This document shows, in pieces, positions 7,902 to 13,454 of a stretch of DNA of 13,544 bases. Under the pieces are notes generated by a model that ran no database searches, had not been told where the DNA came from, and was given only the letters and a program-made list of their open reading frames with translations. This DNA comes from Pseudomonadota bacterium (lineage in GTDB: Bacteria > Pseudomonadota > Gammaproteobacteria > Burkholderiales > Burkholderiaceae_C): assembly GCA_023460715.1 (NCBI GenBank), contig JAEWPH010000055.1, positions 1 through 13,544 on the forward strand. The letters run 5' to 3'. The translations under genes were made by a program, and so were the position numbers. Positions within the stretch are counted from its first letter, which is position 1. Every line of letters begins with the position of its first letter.

Positions 7902-8441
7902 TCAGTAGCCGCCGTTGCCGCCACCGCCGTAACCACCACCGCCGCCGCCACTGCGGCCGCCGCCATTGCGCGAGCCCGTGCCGTAGGGGCTGCGGAAGCC
8001 GCCGTCGCCCCGGCCACCGCCGTAGCCGCCACCTCCGTCACCGCGGCCGCCTTCGCGGCTGCCGCCGTAACCACCACCACCTCCGCCGCCGCCGCCATAG
8101 CCGCCGCGGTTGCCACCGCCGCCATAACCGCCACCACCACCACCGCCGCCGAAGCCACCGCCGCCGAAGCCACCACTCCGGGGCGGACGGGGTTCCATGG
8201 GGCGCGCTTCGTTCACCACGATGCTGCGGCCGCCCAGCGGCTGGCCGTTCATGCCGTTGATGGCGGACTGGGCTTCTTCGTCGCTGCCCATCTCGACAAA
8301 CCCGAAGCCCTTGGAGCGGCCGGTGTCGCGTTCCATCATGACCTTGGCGCTCGTCACCGCGCCAAATTGCCCGAAGGCCTGTTCCAGATCACTATCGCGC
8401 ACGGAGTAGGGAAGGTTGCCGACGTAGAGTTTGTTGCCCAT
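7902..8441 (-). CDS. RRM glycine-rich RNA-binding protein (long paralog)
   Basis: This 179-residue protein has one RNA recognition motif (about 2-80) with RNP2 LYVGNL (5-10) and RNP1 KGFGFVEM (44-51), aromatic residues intact, then a disordered tail of about 90 residues made almost only of Gly, Tyr, Arg, Asn and Asp (GGY, GGR, RGD). It resembles cyanobacterial Rbp proteins and plant/animal cold-inducible glycine-rich RNA-binding proteins, which act as single-stranded RNA chaperones; that role is inferred here. The start was placed at 8441 (MGNKLYVGN), matching the paralog and standing after GAGGAG; a longer frame to 8498 would begin inside the leader. It is a separate transcription unit with its own promoter, long leader and terminator. 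The neighbour at 8716-9120 is a close paralog. Confidence 0.93.
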   Translation of the reverse strand: MGNKLYVGNLPYSVRDSDLEQAFGQFGAVTSAKVMMERDTGRSKGFGFVEMGSDEEAQSAINGMNGQPLGGRSIVVNEARPMEPRPPRSGGFGGGGFGGGGGGGGYGGGGNRGGYGGGGGGGGGYGGSREGGRGDGGGGYGGGRGDGGFRSPYGTGSRNGGGRSGGGGGGYGGGGNGGY

Positions 8442-8444
8442 CAG

Positions 8445-8484
8445 GGGACTCCTCAAAAACACATTGATAAAGCGATGGAGTCCC
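8445..8484 (-). promoter_or_regulatory. Shine-Dalgarno-sequestering hairpin in RRM leader
   Basis: In the minus-strand mRNA, GGGACTCC (8484-8477) is perfectly complementary to GGAGTCCC (8452-8445), which contains the GGAG ribosome site 7 bases before the ATG. The 24-base loop can add an inner TCAA/TTGA stem directly stacked on it. Folding would hide the ribosome site. A related hairpin occurs in the paralog leader. Confidence 0.6.
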
Positions 8485-8573
8485 GAAACCGCAGCCAATG
8501 GATGACAAAAAAGGCCCGTGCGCGAAACTGACGATCACCGCAAACCTCGACGCGAGAATGCCCCGCGCAAAAC

Positions 8574-8604
8574 ATTATGCGCCACAACAACTGAAAAGAT
8601 GCAA
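8574..8604 (-). promoter_or_regulatory. Candidate promoter of first RRM gene
   Basis: On the minus strand TTGCAT (8604-8599) and CATAAT (8579-8574) are separated by 19 bases, slightly long. Predicted transcription start is near 8567, giving a leader of about 125 bases, long as in many cold-shock genes. It lies downstream of the terminator of the upstream paralog, consistent with independent transcription. Confidence 0.5.
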
Positions 8605-8642
8605 GGGTTTGCAGCGGGCACAAACCCGGTGCCGCGCCCATG

Positions 8643-8663
8643 AAAAAGGGCCCCGAGGGGCCC
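8643..8663 (-). terminator. Intrinsic terminator of second RRM gene
   Basis: On the minus strand GGGCCC pairs with GGGCCC around a four-base loop, followed by TTTTT. It lies 52 bases after the stop at 8716. The flanking CATGAAAAAGGG on the plus strand is shared with the other RRM terminator, so the terminator seems to have been duplicated with the gene. Confidence 0.88.
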
Positions 8664-8715
8664 CATTTTGGTGAAGGATCGGGGCGGTTGACCGCCTTGT
8701 CCTTCGCTCCTGTGC

Positions 8716-9120
8716 TTAGTAGCCGCCGCGGCCGCCGCCGTAGCCGCCGCCGTCACCACGGCCACCGCCGTAGCCGCCGCCATTGCCGCCACCGAAGCCA
8801 CCGCTGCGGCCACCGCCGTAGCCGCCGCCACCATTGCCGCCGCCGAAGCCGCCGCTGCGGGGGGGACGGGGTTCCATCGGACGGGCTTCGTTGACCACCA
8901 GGTCACGGCCGCCGAAGTTTTGACCATGCACGCCTTGGATGGCGGATTGGGCTTCGGCATCGCTGCCCATTTCCACAAAGCCGAAACCCTTGGAACGGCC
9001 GGTATCGCGCTCCATCATGACCTTGGCGCTGTTCACCGAGCCGAATTGGCTGAAGGTCTGCTCGAGGTCTTGGTCGCGGAAGGAATAAGGCAGATTGCCC
9101 ACGTACAGCTTGTTGCCCAT
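8716..9120 (-). CDS. RRM glycine-rich RNA-binding protein (short paralog)
   Basis: This 134-residue paralog has the same one-RRM layout: RNP2 LYVGNL (5-10), RNP1 KGFGFVEM (44-51), then a Gly-rich tail of only about 45 residues (GGGYGGGRGD-type units). By my count 14 of the first 94 residues differ from the neighbour, clustered in the first helix (SFRDQDLEQTFSQFGSVN) and in residues 62-74, while RNP motifs and the linker NEARPMEPRPPRSGGFGGG are identical. The start at 9120 matches the paralog and follows CAGGAG; the frame can be extended to 9141 but would include the ribosome site. The role is inferred as RNA chaperone or post-transcriptional regulator. It is transcribed away from the manganese riboswitch operon and has its own terminator. 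Confidence 0.93.
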   Translation of the reverse strand: MGNKLYVGNLPYSFRDQDLEQTFSQFGSVNSAKVMMERDTGRSKGFGFVEMGSDAEAQSAIQGVHGQNFGGRDLVVNEARPMEPRPPRSGGFGGGNGGGGYGGGRSGGFGGGNGGGYGGGRGDGGGYGGGRGGY

Positions 9121-9124
9121 GAGG

Positions 9125-9158
9125 GACTCCTGAAAAAACATGAAAACGCGATGGAGCC
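9125..9158 (-). promoter_or_regulatory. Shine-Dalgarno-sequestering hairpin in second RRM leader
   Basis: In the minus-strand mRNA GGCTCC (9158-9153) can pair with GGAGTC (9130-9125), six pairs including one G-U, covering the GGAG ribosome site. The loop is 22 bases. Position, loop size and the surrounding words CTCCATCGC and AGGAGTCCC match the leader of the other RRM gene. Confidence 0.5.
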
Positions 9159-9249
9159 TTACGCAATCAACAAACCTGTGACGACTTCAAAGACGCGAAA
9201 CCGACCAAACACCGCAGCTTGCATTCCTGCAAGGCAGAAAGGCGAATTC

Positions 9250-9255
9250 ATTATC
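9250..9255 (-). promoter_or_regulatory. Candidate -10 box of second RRM gene
   Basis: GATAAT on the minus strand (9255-9250) is a good -10 hexamer that would start a leader of about 120 bases, close to the length in the paralog. No convincing -35 hexamer is seen at 16-19 bases upstream. The space from 9256 to about 9350 holds nothing else I recognise. Confidence 0.35.
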
Positions 9256-9351
9256 AACCATGAATACGACAGTTTTGGGTGCCCATTGGTGTGTTCGCCA
9301 CATTTTTTGCTCCGTATTTACCCGTGTGTTCCCTGGCTGCGACAGGATTTT

Positions 9352-9360
9352 TGTTACACT
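9352..9360 (+). promoter_or_regulatory. Extended -10 promoter before the Mn riboswitch
   Basis: TGTTACACT is an extended -10 element (TG at 9352-9353, TACACT at 9355-9360). The -35 region is poor, which extended -10 promoters tolerate. Transcription would start near 9367, at the first base pairs of the predicted aptamer. Confidence 0.5.
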
Positions 9361-9367
9361 CCGGCCC

Positions 9368-9486
9368 GTCTTTGGGGAGTAGCCCGCTCCGCGCGTCCCG
9401 CGCAGGAGGGCATGCATCAACAAACTTGGGCCCTTCGCGGGTCTATGGTGCATGCGGCGCCGTCGGCGCTGGGCGAGACCATTGAC
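9368..9486 (+). promoter_or_regulatory. Manganese riboswitch aptamer (yybP-ykoY type)
   Basis: The stretch carries hallmark yybP-ykoY words in order: GGGGAGTAGC (9374-9383), ATCAACA (9416-9422) and GGCGAGACC (9472-9480). P1 can form from GTCTTTGG (9368-9375) with CCATTGAC (9479-9486), with an internal TT/TT mismatch. A 7-bp helix GCATGCA/TGCATGC (9410-9416 with 9449-9455) encloses a second arm capped near TTCG. Members of this class bind Mn2+ and often precede UPF0016/TMEM165 genes, exactly the gene found downstream. Confidence 0.88.
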
Positions 9487-9552
9487 TGCGCACCGATCCC
9501 AAGGCCGGAGTCGGGGTGCAGTCAATGCTGTCTGTTCACCATCCGGCCGGAT
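9480..9552 (+). promoter_or_regulatory. Expression platform of Mn riboswitch
   Basis: CATTGACTGC (9480-9489) is perfectly complementary to GCAGTCAATG (9518-9527). This helix consumes the 3' strand of aptamer P1, so the two folds exclude each other. Downstream, GGCCGGA (9503-9509) can pair with TCCGGCC (9542-9548), and ATCCGGCCGGAT (9541-9552) is a palindrome overlapping the weak ribosome site region (GGATAAGTG). No T-run follows either helix, pointing to translational rather than termination control. Confidence 0.55.
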
Positions 9553-9567
9553 AAGTGACCCCGCCCC

Positions 9568-10137
9568 ATGGAAGCCTTCTTCGTTTCGACCGCCCTCGTC
9601 GCCCTTGCCGAGATGGGCGACAAGACCCAACTCCTGTCCCTCGTTTTGGCGGCCCGGTTCCGCAAGCCCTGGCCGATCGTGCTCGGCATCCTGGTGGCCA
9701 CGCTGGCCAACCATGCGCTGGCCGGCGCCGTAGGCGCCTGGGTGACGACGGTCGTCGGCCCGCAGGTGCTGCGCTGGGGGCTGGGGCTGTCGTTCATCGC
9801 CATGGCGGTGTGGATGCTCATTCCCGACAAGCTCGACGACGACGAAGCCGCCACGGCGCCGCGCTTCGGCGTCTTCGGCACCACGCTGATTGCCTTCTTC
9901 CTGGCGGAGATGGGTGACAAGACCCAGGTGGCGACGGTGATGCTGGCCGCGCAGTACAGCGCCTACCTGTGGGTGGTGGCCGGCACCACGCTGGGCATGA
10001 TGCTGGCGAATGCGCCGGTGGTCTGGCTGGGCGAGCGCATCACGCGCCGCGTGCCGATCCGTGCGGTGCATGTGGTCTCGGCGCTGATCTTCCTGGTGCT
10101 GGGTGGTATCGCGCTGCTGGCGCCGGCGGGCGCCTGA
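9568..10137 (+). CDS. TMEM165/GDT1 (UPF0016) family Mn2+ exporter-like membrane protein
   Basis: This 189-residue inner-membrane protein has about six hydrophobic helices in two homologous halves. Each half carries the family signature E-x-G-D-K-T: EMGDKT at 15-20 and at 114-119, where acidic residues bind the cation. Length is typical of bacterial two-repeat members. The halves are joined by a short acidic cytosolic stretch (PDKLDDDEAA, 86-95). Bacterial members such as MneA of Vibrio cholerae export Mn2+, and eukaryotic Gdt1/TMEM165 move Mn2+/Ca2+ against H+. The manganese riboswitch upstream strongly supports Mn2+ export as the role, so the gene should be induced by excess Mn2+. The ribosome site is weak (GGAT-AAGTG at 9549-9557). 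The stop codon overlaps the -35 region of the next promoter. Confidence 0.93.
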   Translation: MEAFFVSTALVALAEMGDKTQLLSLVLAARFRKPWPIVLGILVATLANHALAGAVGAWVTTVVGPQVLRWGLGLSFIAMAVWMLIPDKLDDDEAATAPRFGVFGTTLIAFFLAEMGDKTQVATVMLAAQYSAYLWVVAGTTLGMMLANAPVVWLGERITRRVPIRAVHVVSALIFLVLGGIALLAPAGA

Positions 10138-10163
10138 CGGGACGGGGGCTGCTTTGGTATAGT
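10134..10163 (+). promoter_or_regulatory. Promoter of metXW
   Basis: CTGACG (10134-10139, overlapping the upstream stop codon) and TATAGT (10158-10163) are separated by 18 bases. TGG before the -10 gives an extended -10 motif (TGGTATAGT). The start would fall near 10170, directly at the 5' end of the SAM-II-like aptamer. Confidence 0.65.
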
Positions 10164-10170
10164 GGCCGCA

Positions 10171-10220
10171 CGCGCCGATTTGCCACAGCTTGCGGGCGCT
10201 TTATAAATCCTGCTAAAGAC
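10171..10220 (+). promoter_or_regulatory. SAM-II-like riboswitch upstream of metX
   Basis: Sequence words match the SAM-II class in the right order and spacing: P1 strand GCGCC (10172-10176), loop GATTTG (10177-10182), GCTTGC (10188-10193), P1 strand GGCGC (10195-10199), TTTATAAAT (10200-10208) and GCTAAAG (10212-10218). The 5-bp P1 is perfect; the pseudoknot pairing (for example CGGG with CCTG) is only tentatively placed by eye. SAM-II senses S-adenosylmethionine and typically controls methionine genes, and metX follows. Confidence 0.78.
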
Positions 10221-10250
10221 CGTCCGCGACGTGACTGATTGAAGTACCGA

Positions 10251-10283
10251 CCCGGCCTCGTTTTTAGCGATGCCGGGTTTTTT
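10251..10283 (+). terminator. Intrinsic terminator/attenuator abutting the metX start
   Basis: CCCGGC (10251-10256) pairs with GCCGGG (10272-10277); inside, TCG (10258-10260) pairs with CGA (10268-10270); six T follow (10278-10283). The U-run ends one base before the metX ATG at 10285. It lies 31 bases after the SAM-II-like aptamer and on the metX transcript, so it should act as an attenuator rather than an operon end. Confidence 0.8.
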
Positions 10284-10284
10284 C

Positions 10285-11505
10285 ATGTCCTTCATCGCCA
10301 CACCGCTCTCCATGCACTTCGCCGATGCGCTGCCCCTGCAGGGCGGGGCGTCGATCCGCGACTACACCCTCGCCTACGAGACCTACGGCACGCTCAACGC
10401 CGACCGGTCCAACGCCGTGCTCGTGTGCCATGCGCTCAACGCCTCGCACCATGTGGCCGGCGTGTACGAGGGCCAGCCCAAGAGCGAGGGCTGGTGGGAC
10501 AACATGATCGGACCGGGCAAGCCGGTGGATACGAACCGCTTCTTCGTCATCGGCATCAACAACCTGGGCTCGTGCTTCGGCTCGACAGGGCCGATGCACA
10601 CGCACCCCGACACCTGCGAGGTCTACGGCGCCGACTTTCCCGTGGTCACGGTGGAAGACTGGGTGAACGCCCAGGCGCGCCTGCTGGACCGGCTGGGCAT
10701 CCGCCAGCTGGCGGCCGTGCTGGGCGGCAGCCTGGGCGGCATGCAGGCGCTGTCGTGGACGCTGCAGTACCCCGACCGCATGCGCCATGCGGTGGTGGTG
10801 GCGAGCGCGCCCAATCTCACGGCCGAGAACATCGCCTTCAACGAGGTGGCGCGCCGGGCCATCGTGACCGACCCCGACTTCCACGGCGGGCATTTCTACC
10901 GCCACGGCACGGTTCCGAAGCGCGGCCTGCGCATCGCGCGGATGATCGGCCACATCACGTACCTGAGCGACGACGTGATGAACGAGAAGTTCGGCCGCCA
11001 GCTGCGCCAGCGCATCATCGAGCACTCGCCGCTGGGGCCTCTGGGCACGCCGGCCGCCGCACCGGCCGGCGCCGATCTGCCGGCCGCTGCCGCGCCCACC
11101 ATGGGCGCCTACCGCTACAGCACGCAGGACATCGAGTTCGAGATCGAGAGCTACCTGCGCTACCAGGGCGACAAGTTCAGCGATTACTTCGACGCCAACA
11201 CCTACCTGCTGATCACGCGCGCGCTGGACTACTTCGACCCCGCGCTGGCGCACGGCGGCAACCTGACGCTGGCGCTGGCGCAGGCCACCGCCAAGTTCCT
11301 GCTGGTGAGCTTCACCACCGACTGGCGCTTCTCGCCGGCCCGCAGCCGCGAGATCGTGAAAGCGCTGCTCGACAACCGCCGCGACGTGAGCTACGCCGAG
11401 ATCGACGCGCCGCACGGCCACGACGCCTTTCTGCTGGACGATCCGCGCTACCTGCACCTCATGGCCTCGTACTTCGACACCATCGCCCAGGAGGTCGCCG
11501 CATGA
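10285..11505 (+). CDS. metX: Homoserine O-acyltransferase MetX
   Basis: This 406-residue cytosolic alpha/beta-hydrolase enzyme activates homoserine by O-acylation for methionine synthesis. Visible motifs are the oxyanion region [12 protein letters not shown] (48-59), [13 protein letters not shown] (91-103), nucleophile elbow GGSLGG (147-152, Ser149), Asp346 in TTDWRFSP and the catalytic His379 in GHDAFL. Many proteobacterial MetX proteins use succinyl-CoA rather than acetyl-CoA; I cannot decide which applies. An Ala/Pro-rich insert at about 251-272 interrupts the lid region. ATG 10285 was chosen because the in-frame ATG at 10270 lies inside the terminator hairpin. No clear ribosome site is seen, as the T-run occupies that position; ATG 10312 is a further option. 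The stop overlaps the metW start (ATGA). Control is likely by SAM through the leader. Confidence 0.94.
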   Translation: MSFIATPLSMHFADALPLQGGASIRDYTLAYETYGTLNADRSNAVLVCHALNASHHVAGVYEGQPKSEGWWDNMIGPGKPVDTNRFFVIGINNLGSCFGSTGPMHTHPDTCEVYGADFPVVTVEDWVNAQARLLDRLGIRQLAAVLGGSLGGMQALSWTLQYPDRMRHAVVVASAPNLTAENIAFNEVARRAIVTDPDFHGGHFYRHGTVPKRGLRIARMIGHITYLSDDVMNEKFGRQLRQRIIEHSPLGPLGTPAAAPAGADLPAAAAPTMGAYRYSTQDIEFEIESYLRYQGDKFSDYFDANTYLLITRALDYFDPALAHGGNLTLALAQATAKFLLVSFTTDWRFSPARSREIVKALLDNRRDVSYAEIDAPHGHDAFLLDDPRYLHLMASYFDTIAQEVAA

Positions 11506-12086
11506 CCGAAAAAGCCACCATGCACGCCATCGCCCGCCTCGTGCCCGAGGGCAGCCGCGTGCTCGACCTGGGTTGCGGCGACGGCGCGCTGCTGTCGTAC
11601 CTGCTGCGCGAGCGCGGCTGCACCGGCTACGGCGTGGAGATTGACGACGCCAACGTGCTGGCCTGCGTGCGCCGCGGCGTGAATGTGGTGCAGCTCAACC
11701 TGGACGAAGGGCTGGCCATGTTCGGCGACAACTCCTTCGACGTGGTGCTGCAGATCGACACGCTGCAGCACCTGCGCAATGCCGAGGTGATGCTGCGCGA
11801 GACGGCGCGCGTGGGCAAAAGCGGCATCGTCGCGTTTCCCAACTTCGCGCACTGGCCCAACCGGCTGTCCATTCTGCGCGGGCGCATGCCGGTGACGCGG
11901 CGCCTGCCCTACCAGTGGTACGACACGCCCAACATCCGCGTGGGCACGTTCAAGGACTTCGAGGTGCTGGCGCACAAGAACCGCCTGCGCGTGATCGACG
12001 CCTTCGGCCTGCAGGACGGGCGCGAAGTGCGCTTTCTGCCCAATGCGATGGCGGGCACGGCGGTGTTCCACTTCGAGCACGACTAG
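11502..12086 (+). CDS. metW: Methionine biosynthesis protein MetW
   Basis: This 194-residue protein has a class I methyltransferase fold: motif [10 protein letters not shown] (20-28), acidic motif II GVEID (44-48), then QIDTLQHL (84-91), [12 protein letters not shown] (110-121) and YQWYDTPNI (137-145), all characteristic of MetW. MetW is found next to metX across proteobacteria and has been proposed to assist MetX in homoserine acylation; a methyl acceptor is not established. Length matches the family (about 195-200). It starts with an ATGA overlap on metX, so both are made from one SAM-controlled mRNA. No defects are visible. Confidence 0.95.
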   Translation: MTEKATMHAIARLVPEGSRVLDLGCGDGALLSYLLRERGCTGYGVEIDDANVLACVRRGVNVVQLNLDEGLAMFGDNSFDVVLQIDTLQHLRNAEVMLRETARVGKSGIVAFPNFAHWPNRLSILRGRMPVTRRLPYQWYDTPNIRVGTFKDFEVLAHKNRLRVIDAFGLQDGREVRFLPNAMAGTAVFHFEHD

Positions 12087-12111
12087 GGCCGGCGCTCGCG
12101 GGTTGGCCGCG

Positions 12112-12147
12112 CCGTCGGCTGGGCCCTGTCCGGCCCACGGGCTTTGT
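12112..12147 (+). terminator. Possible metXW terminator
   Basis: GGGCC (12121-12125) pairs with GGCCC (12132-12136), and CCGT (12112-12115) with ACGG (12137-12140) after a 5-base bulge. A weak T-rich stretch (TTTGTT) follows. The bulge and poor U-run make this uncertain. Confidence 0.35.
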
Positions 12148-12159
12148 TGAATGCTCCTG

Positions 12160-12256
12160 TATTGATAGCTGGTGGCGCTTGATCTGATGGGTTCCTGGCA
12201 TCGAAGATGCCTGAATCGGCCGGAGAACCAGCGCATCCAGCTCTGCTATTGATAGC
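12160..12256. repeat. Folded MITE-like element flanked by 10-bp direct repeats
   Basis: TATTGATAGC occurs exactly at 12160-12169 and 12247-12256. Between them AGCTGGTGGCGCT (12167-12179) is complementary at 11 of 13 positions to AGCGCATCCAGCT (12230-12242). Nested inside are GGTTC/GAACC (12190-12194 with 12225-12229) and a perfect hairpin GGCATC-GAA-GATGCC (12197-12211). No coding capacity is seen. Parts resemble the repeat at 2454-2510. It may be a nonautonomous mobile element or a composite of intergenic repeats. Confidence 0.5.
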
Positions 12257-12336
12257 GCAACGCCGTCTGCCCGGTGCATGCGCGTTCGCCCCGGCGGCCG
12301 CCGCGCGCAGTGCCGGAGGGTGGGCTGGCGGCCTGG

Positions 12337-12366
12337 CCCGGCGCGCCGTGCATACTGCGCGCCGGG
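12337..12366 (+). promoter_or_regulatory. Perfect 10-bp inverted repeat around a -10-like box
   Basis: CCCGGCGCGC (12337-12346) and GCGCGCCGGG (12357-12366) are perfectly complementary, with a 10-base centre that contains CATACT (12351-12356), a plausible -10 hexamer for the binding-protein gene. No good -35 is seen. It could be an operator or a leader hairpin. Confidence 0.4.
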
Positions 12367-12371
12367 AGGGA

Positions 12372-12390
12372 CTGCCGCGCACCGCGGCAG
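12372..12390 (+). other. Perfect 8-bp hairpin in leader of binding-protein gene
   Basis: CTGCCGCG pairs with CGCGGCAG around a CAC loop, 6 bases after the preceding inverted repeat and 41 bases before the ribosome site. No T-run follows, so it is not a standard terminator. Bases 12391-12431 hold nothing else I recognise. Confidence 0.4.
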
Positions 12391-12441
12391 GCGGCCTGCG
12401 GTCGCTGTCCCCAAACATCCGACACAACAGCAGGAGCGCGC

Positions 12442-13386
12442 ATGAGCAAGAGATGGGGAGCATCGGTAGGCCTGGCCCTGACGGGCATCACTTTGGCGGC
12501 GGGGACCGCCACGGCGCAGCCCGGCGGCAGCGCCGCAGGCAGCAGCGCAGGCCCGCGGGAGAAGCTGGTCGTGGCCATGCCCAAGACCTACGCCAAGACC
12601 GAGACCATGGGCCTGTGGGGCGACTATTTCTCGCACCTGGGCCGCTGCGGCAACATCGACATCCAGAACCTGCAGGGCGAGTCGCTGGAGCGCAGCGCCA
12701 ACGTGGACACGCTGGGCGAGAAGGAGCTGATCGACAGCCTGCTCAGCGGCAAGGCGCAGCTGGCGCAGGTCAACCCCGGCCTGGTGCCGCAGCTGGTGGG
12801 CGCGGGGCAGCCCGCACCGTTCGCCGTGCCGGGCAACAAGGCCAGCGGCAAGCCCAACTCTTACCACCTGATCCTGATCGCGCGGGTGGACAGCCCGTAC
12901 AAGGTGCCCAAGGACCTGATCGGCAAGAAGATCGCGCACAGCACGCCCACGTCCAACTCGGGCAACCTCGCGCCGCGCGCGCTGTTCCCGGCCATCGGCC
13001 TGGTGCCGGACAAGAACTACGACGTGGTGTTCTCCAACGGGCACGAACGCTCCGTCACCGGCGTGATGTACGGCTTCTACCCGGCCGCGGCCGTGGCCAG
13101 CGACCTGTACCAGCGCATGGTGGTCAAGGGCGACGTGAAGGGGTCGAGCATCCGCACGCTGTGGGAAAGTCCGCCGTTCATGACCGAGACCTGGACGATG
13201 GGCAAGGACGTCTCGCCAGAGCTGCAGGCCCGCGTCAAGAAGTGCTCGTACAGCTACGCCTTCTCGCCCAAGCTGCGCCAGATGCTGCCGGGCAACGACA
13301 CCTTCCTGCCGGTGCGCTTCGAGCGCGACTTCGCCACGGTGATGGAGGTCTACCGCAAGACGCAGGAAGCGCAGGCCGGCAAGTAA
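12442..13386 (+). CDS. PhnD-like periplasmic substrate-binding protein
   Basis: This 314-residue protein begins with a Sec signal peptide (KR, then hydrophobic ASVGLALTGITLAAGTATA, likely cut near residue 25) and an Ala/Gly/Ser linker, followed by a phosphate/phosphonate-type (PhnD, PBP-like_3) binding domain from about 41. The core GKKIAHSTPTSNSGNLAPR (161-179) and ALFPAIGL match the PhnD ligand loop, where Ser/Thr-Ser-Gly side chains hold an oxyanion. The ligand could be phosphonate, phosphate, phosphite or another anion; it cannot be read. The start at 12442 follows AGGAG (12432-12436) and gives the signal peptide; the frame is open further upstream but encodes a GC-biased non-signal stretch. 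No ABC ATPase or permease gene is in view; the next gene also encodes an exported protein, which is unusual for a phn transporter operon. Confidence 0.85.
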   Translation: MSKRWGASVGLALTGITLAAGTATAQPGGSAAGSSAGPREKLVVAMPKTYAKTETMGLWGDYFSHLGRCGNIDIQNLQGESLERSANVDTLGEKELIDSLLSGKAQLAQVNPGLVPQLVGAGQPAPFAVPGNKASGKPNSYHLILIARVDSPYKVPKDLIGKKIAHSTPTSNSGNLAPRALFPAIGLVPDKNYDVVFSNGHERSVTGVMYGFYPAAAVASDLYQRMVVKGDVKGSSIRTLWESPPFMTETWTMGKDVSPELQARVKKCSYSYAFSPKLRQMLPGNDTFLPVRFERDFATVMEVYRKTQEAQAGK

Positions 13387-13454
13387 GGTTCTTCTGGTCC
13401 CGCCGCGGCCGCCGGTGCGGCGCGCGGCCCTCTCGGTTGATGGAGAACGCACGC

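Noticed and set aside
7905..8180. Short repeated units that could suggest a CRISPR or tandem DNA repeat
   Set aside because: They are GGY/GGR codon repeats of the glycine-rich protein tail, without spacer structure.
8442..8498. Longer N-terminus for the first RRM protein
   Set aside because: It would translate the ribosome site and leader hairpin, and the paralog alignment starts at MGNKLYVGN.
10270..10284. Upstream metX start at ATG 10270
   Set aside because: This ATG is inside the terminator stem-loop, and the extra residues are encoded by the stem and U-run.
12292..12303. 12-bp palindrome CGGCGGCCGCCG
   Set aside because: It is pure G/C in a very GC-rich stretch, with no position or partner to suggest a function.
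12274..12441. Upstream start for the PhnD-like protein
   Set aside because: It removes the signal peptide from the N-terminus and reads through the hairpins and the AGGAG ribosome site.
13395..13430. GC-rich hairpin between the binding-protein gene and the next gene
   Set aside because: There is no T-run and the next gene follows closely on the same strand, so a terminator is not supported.
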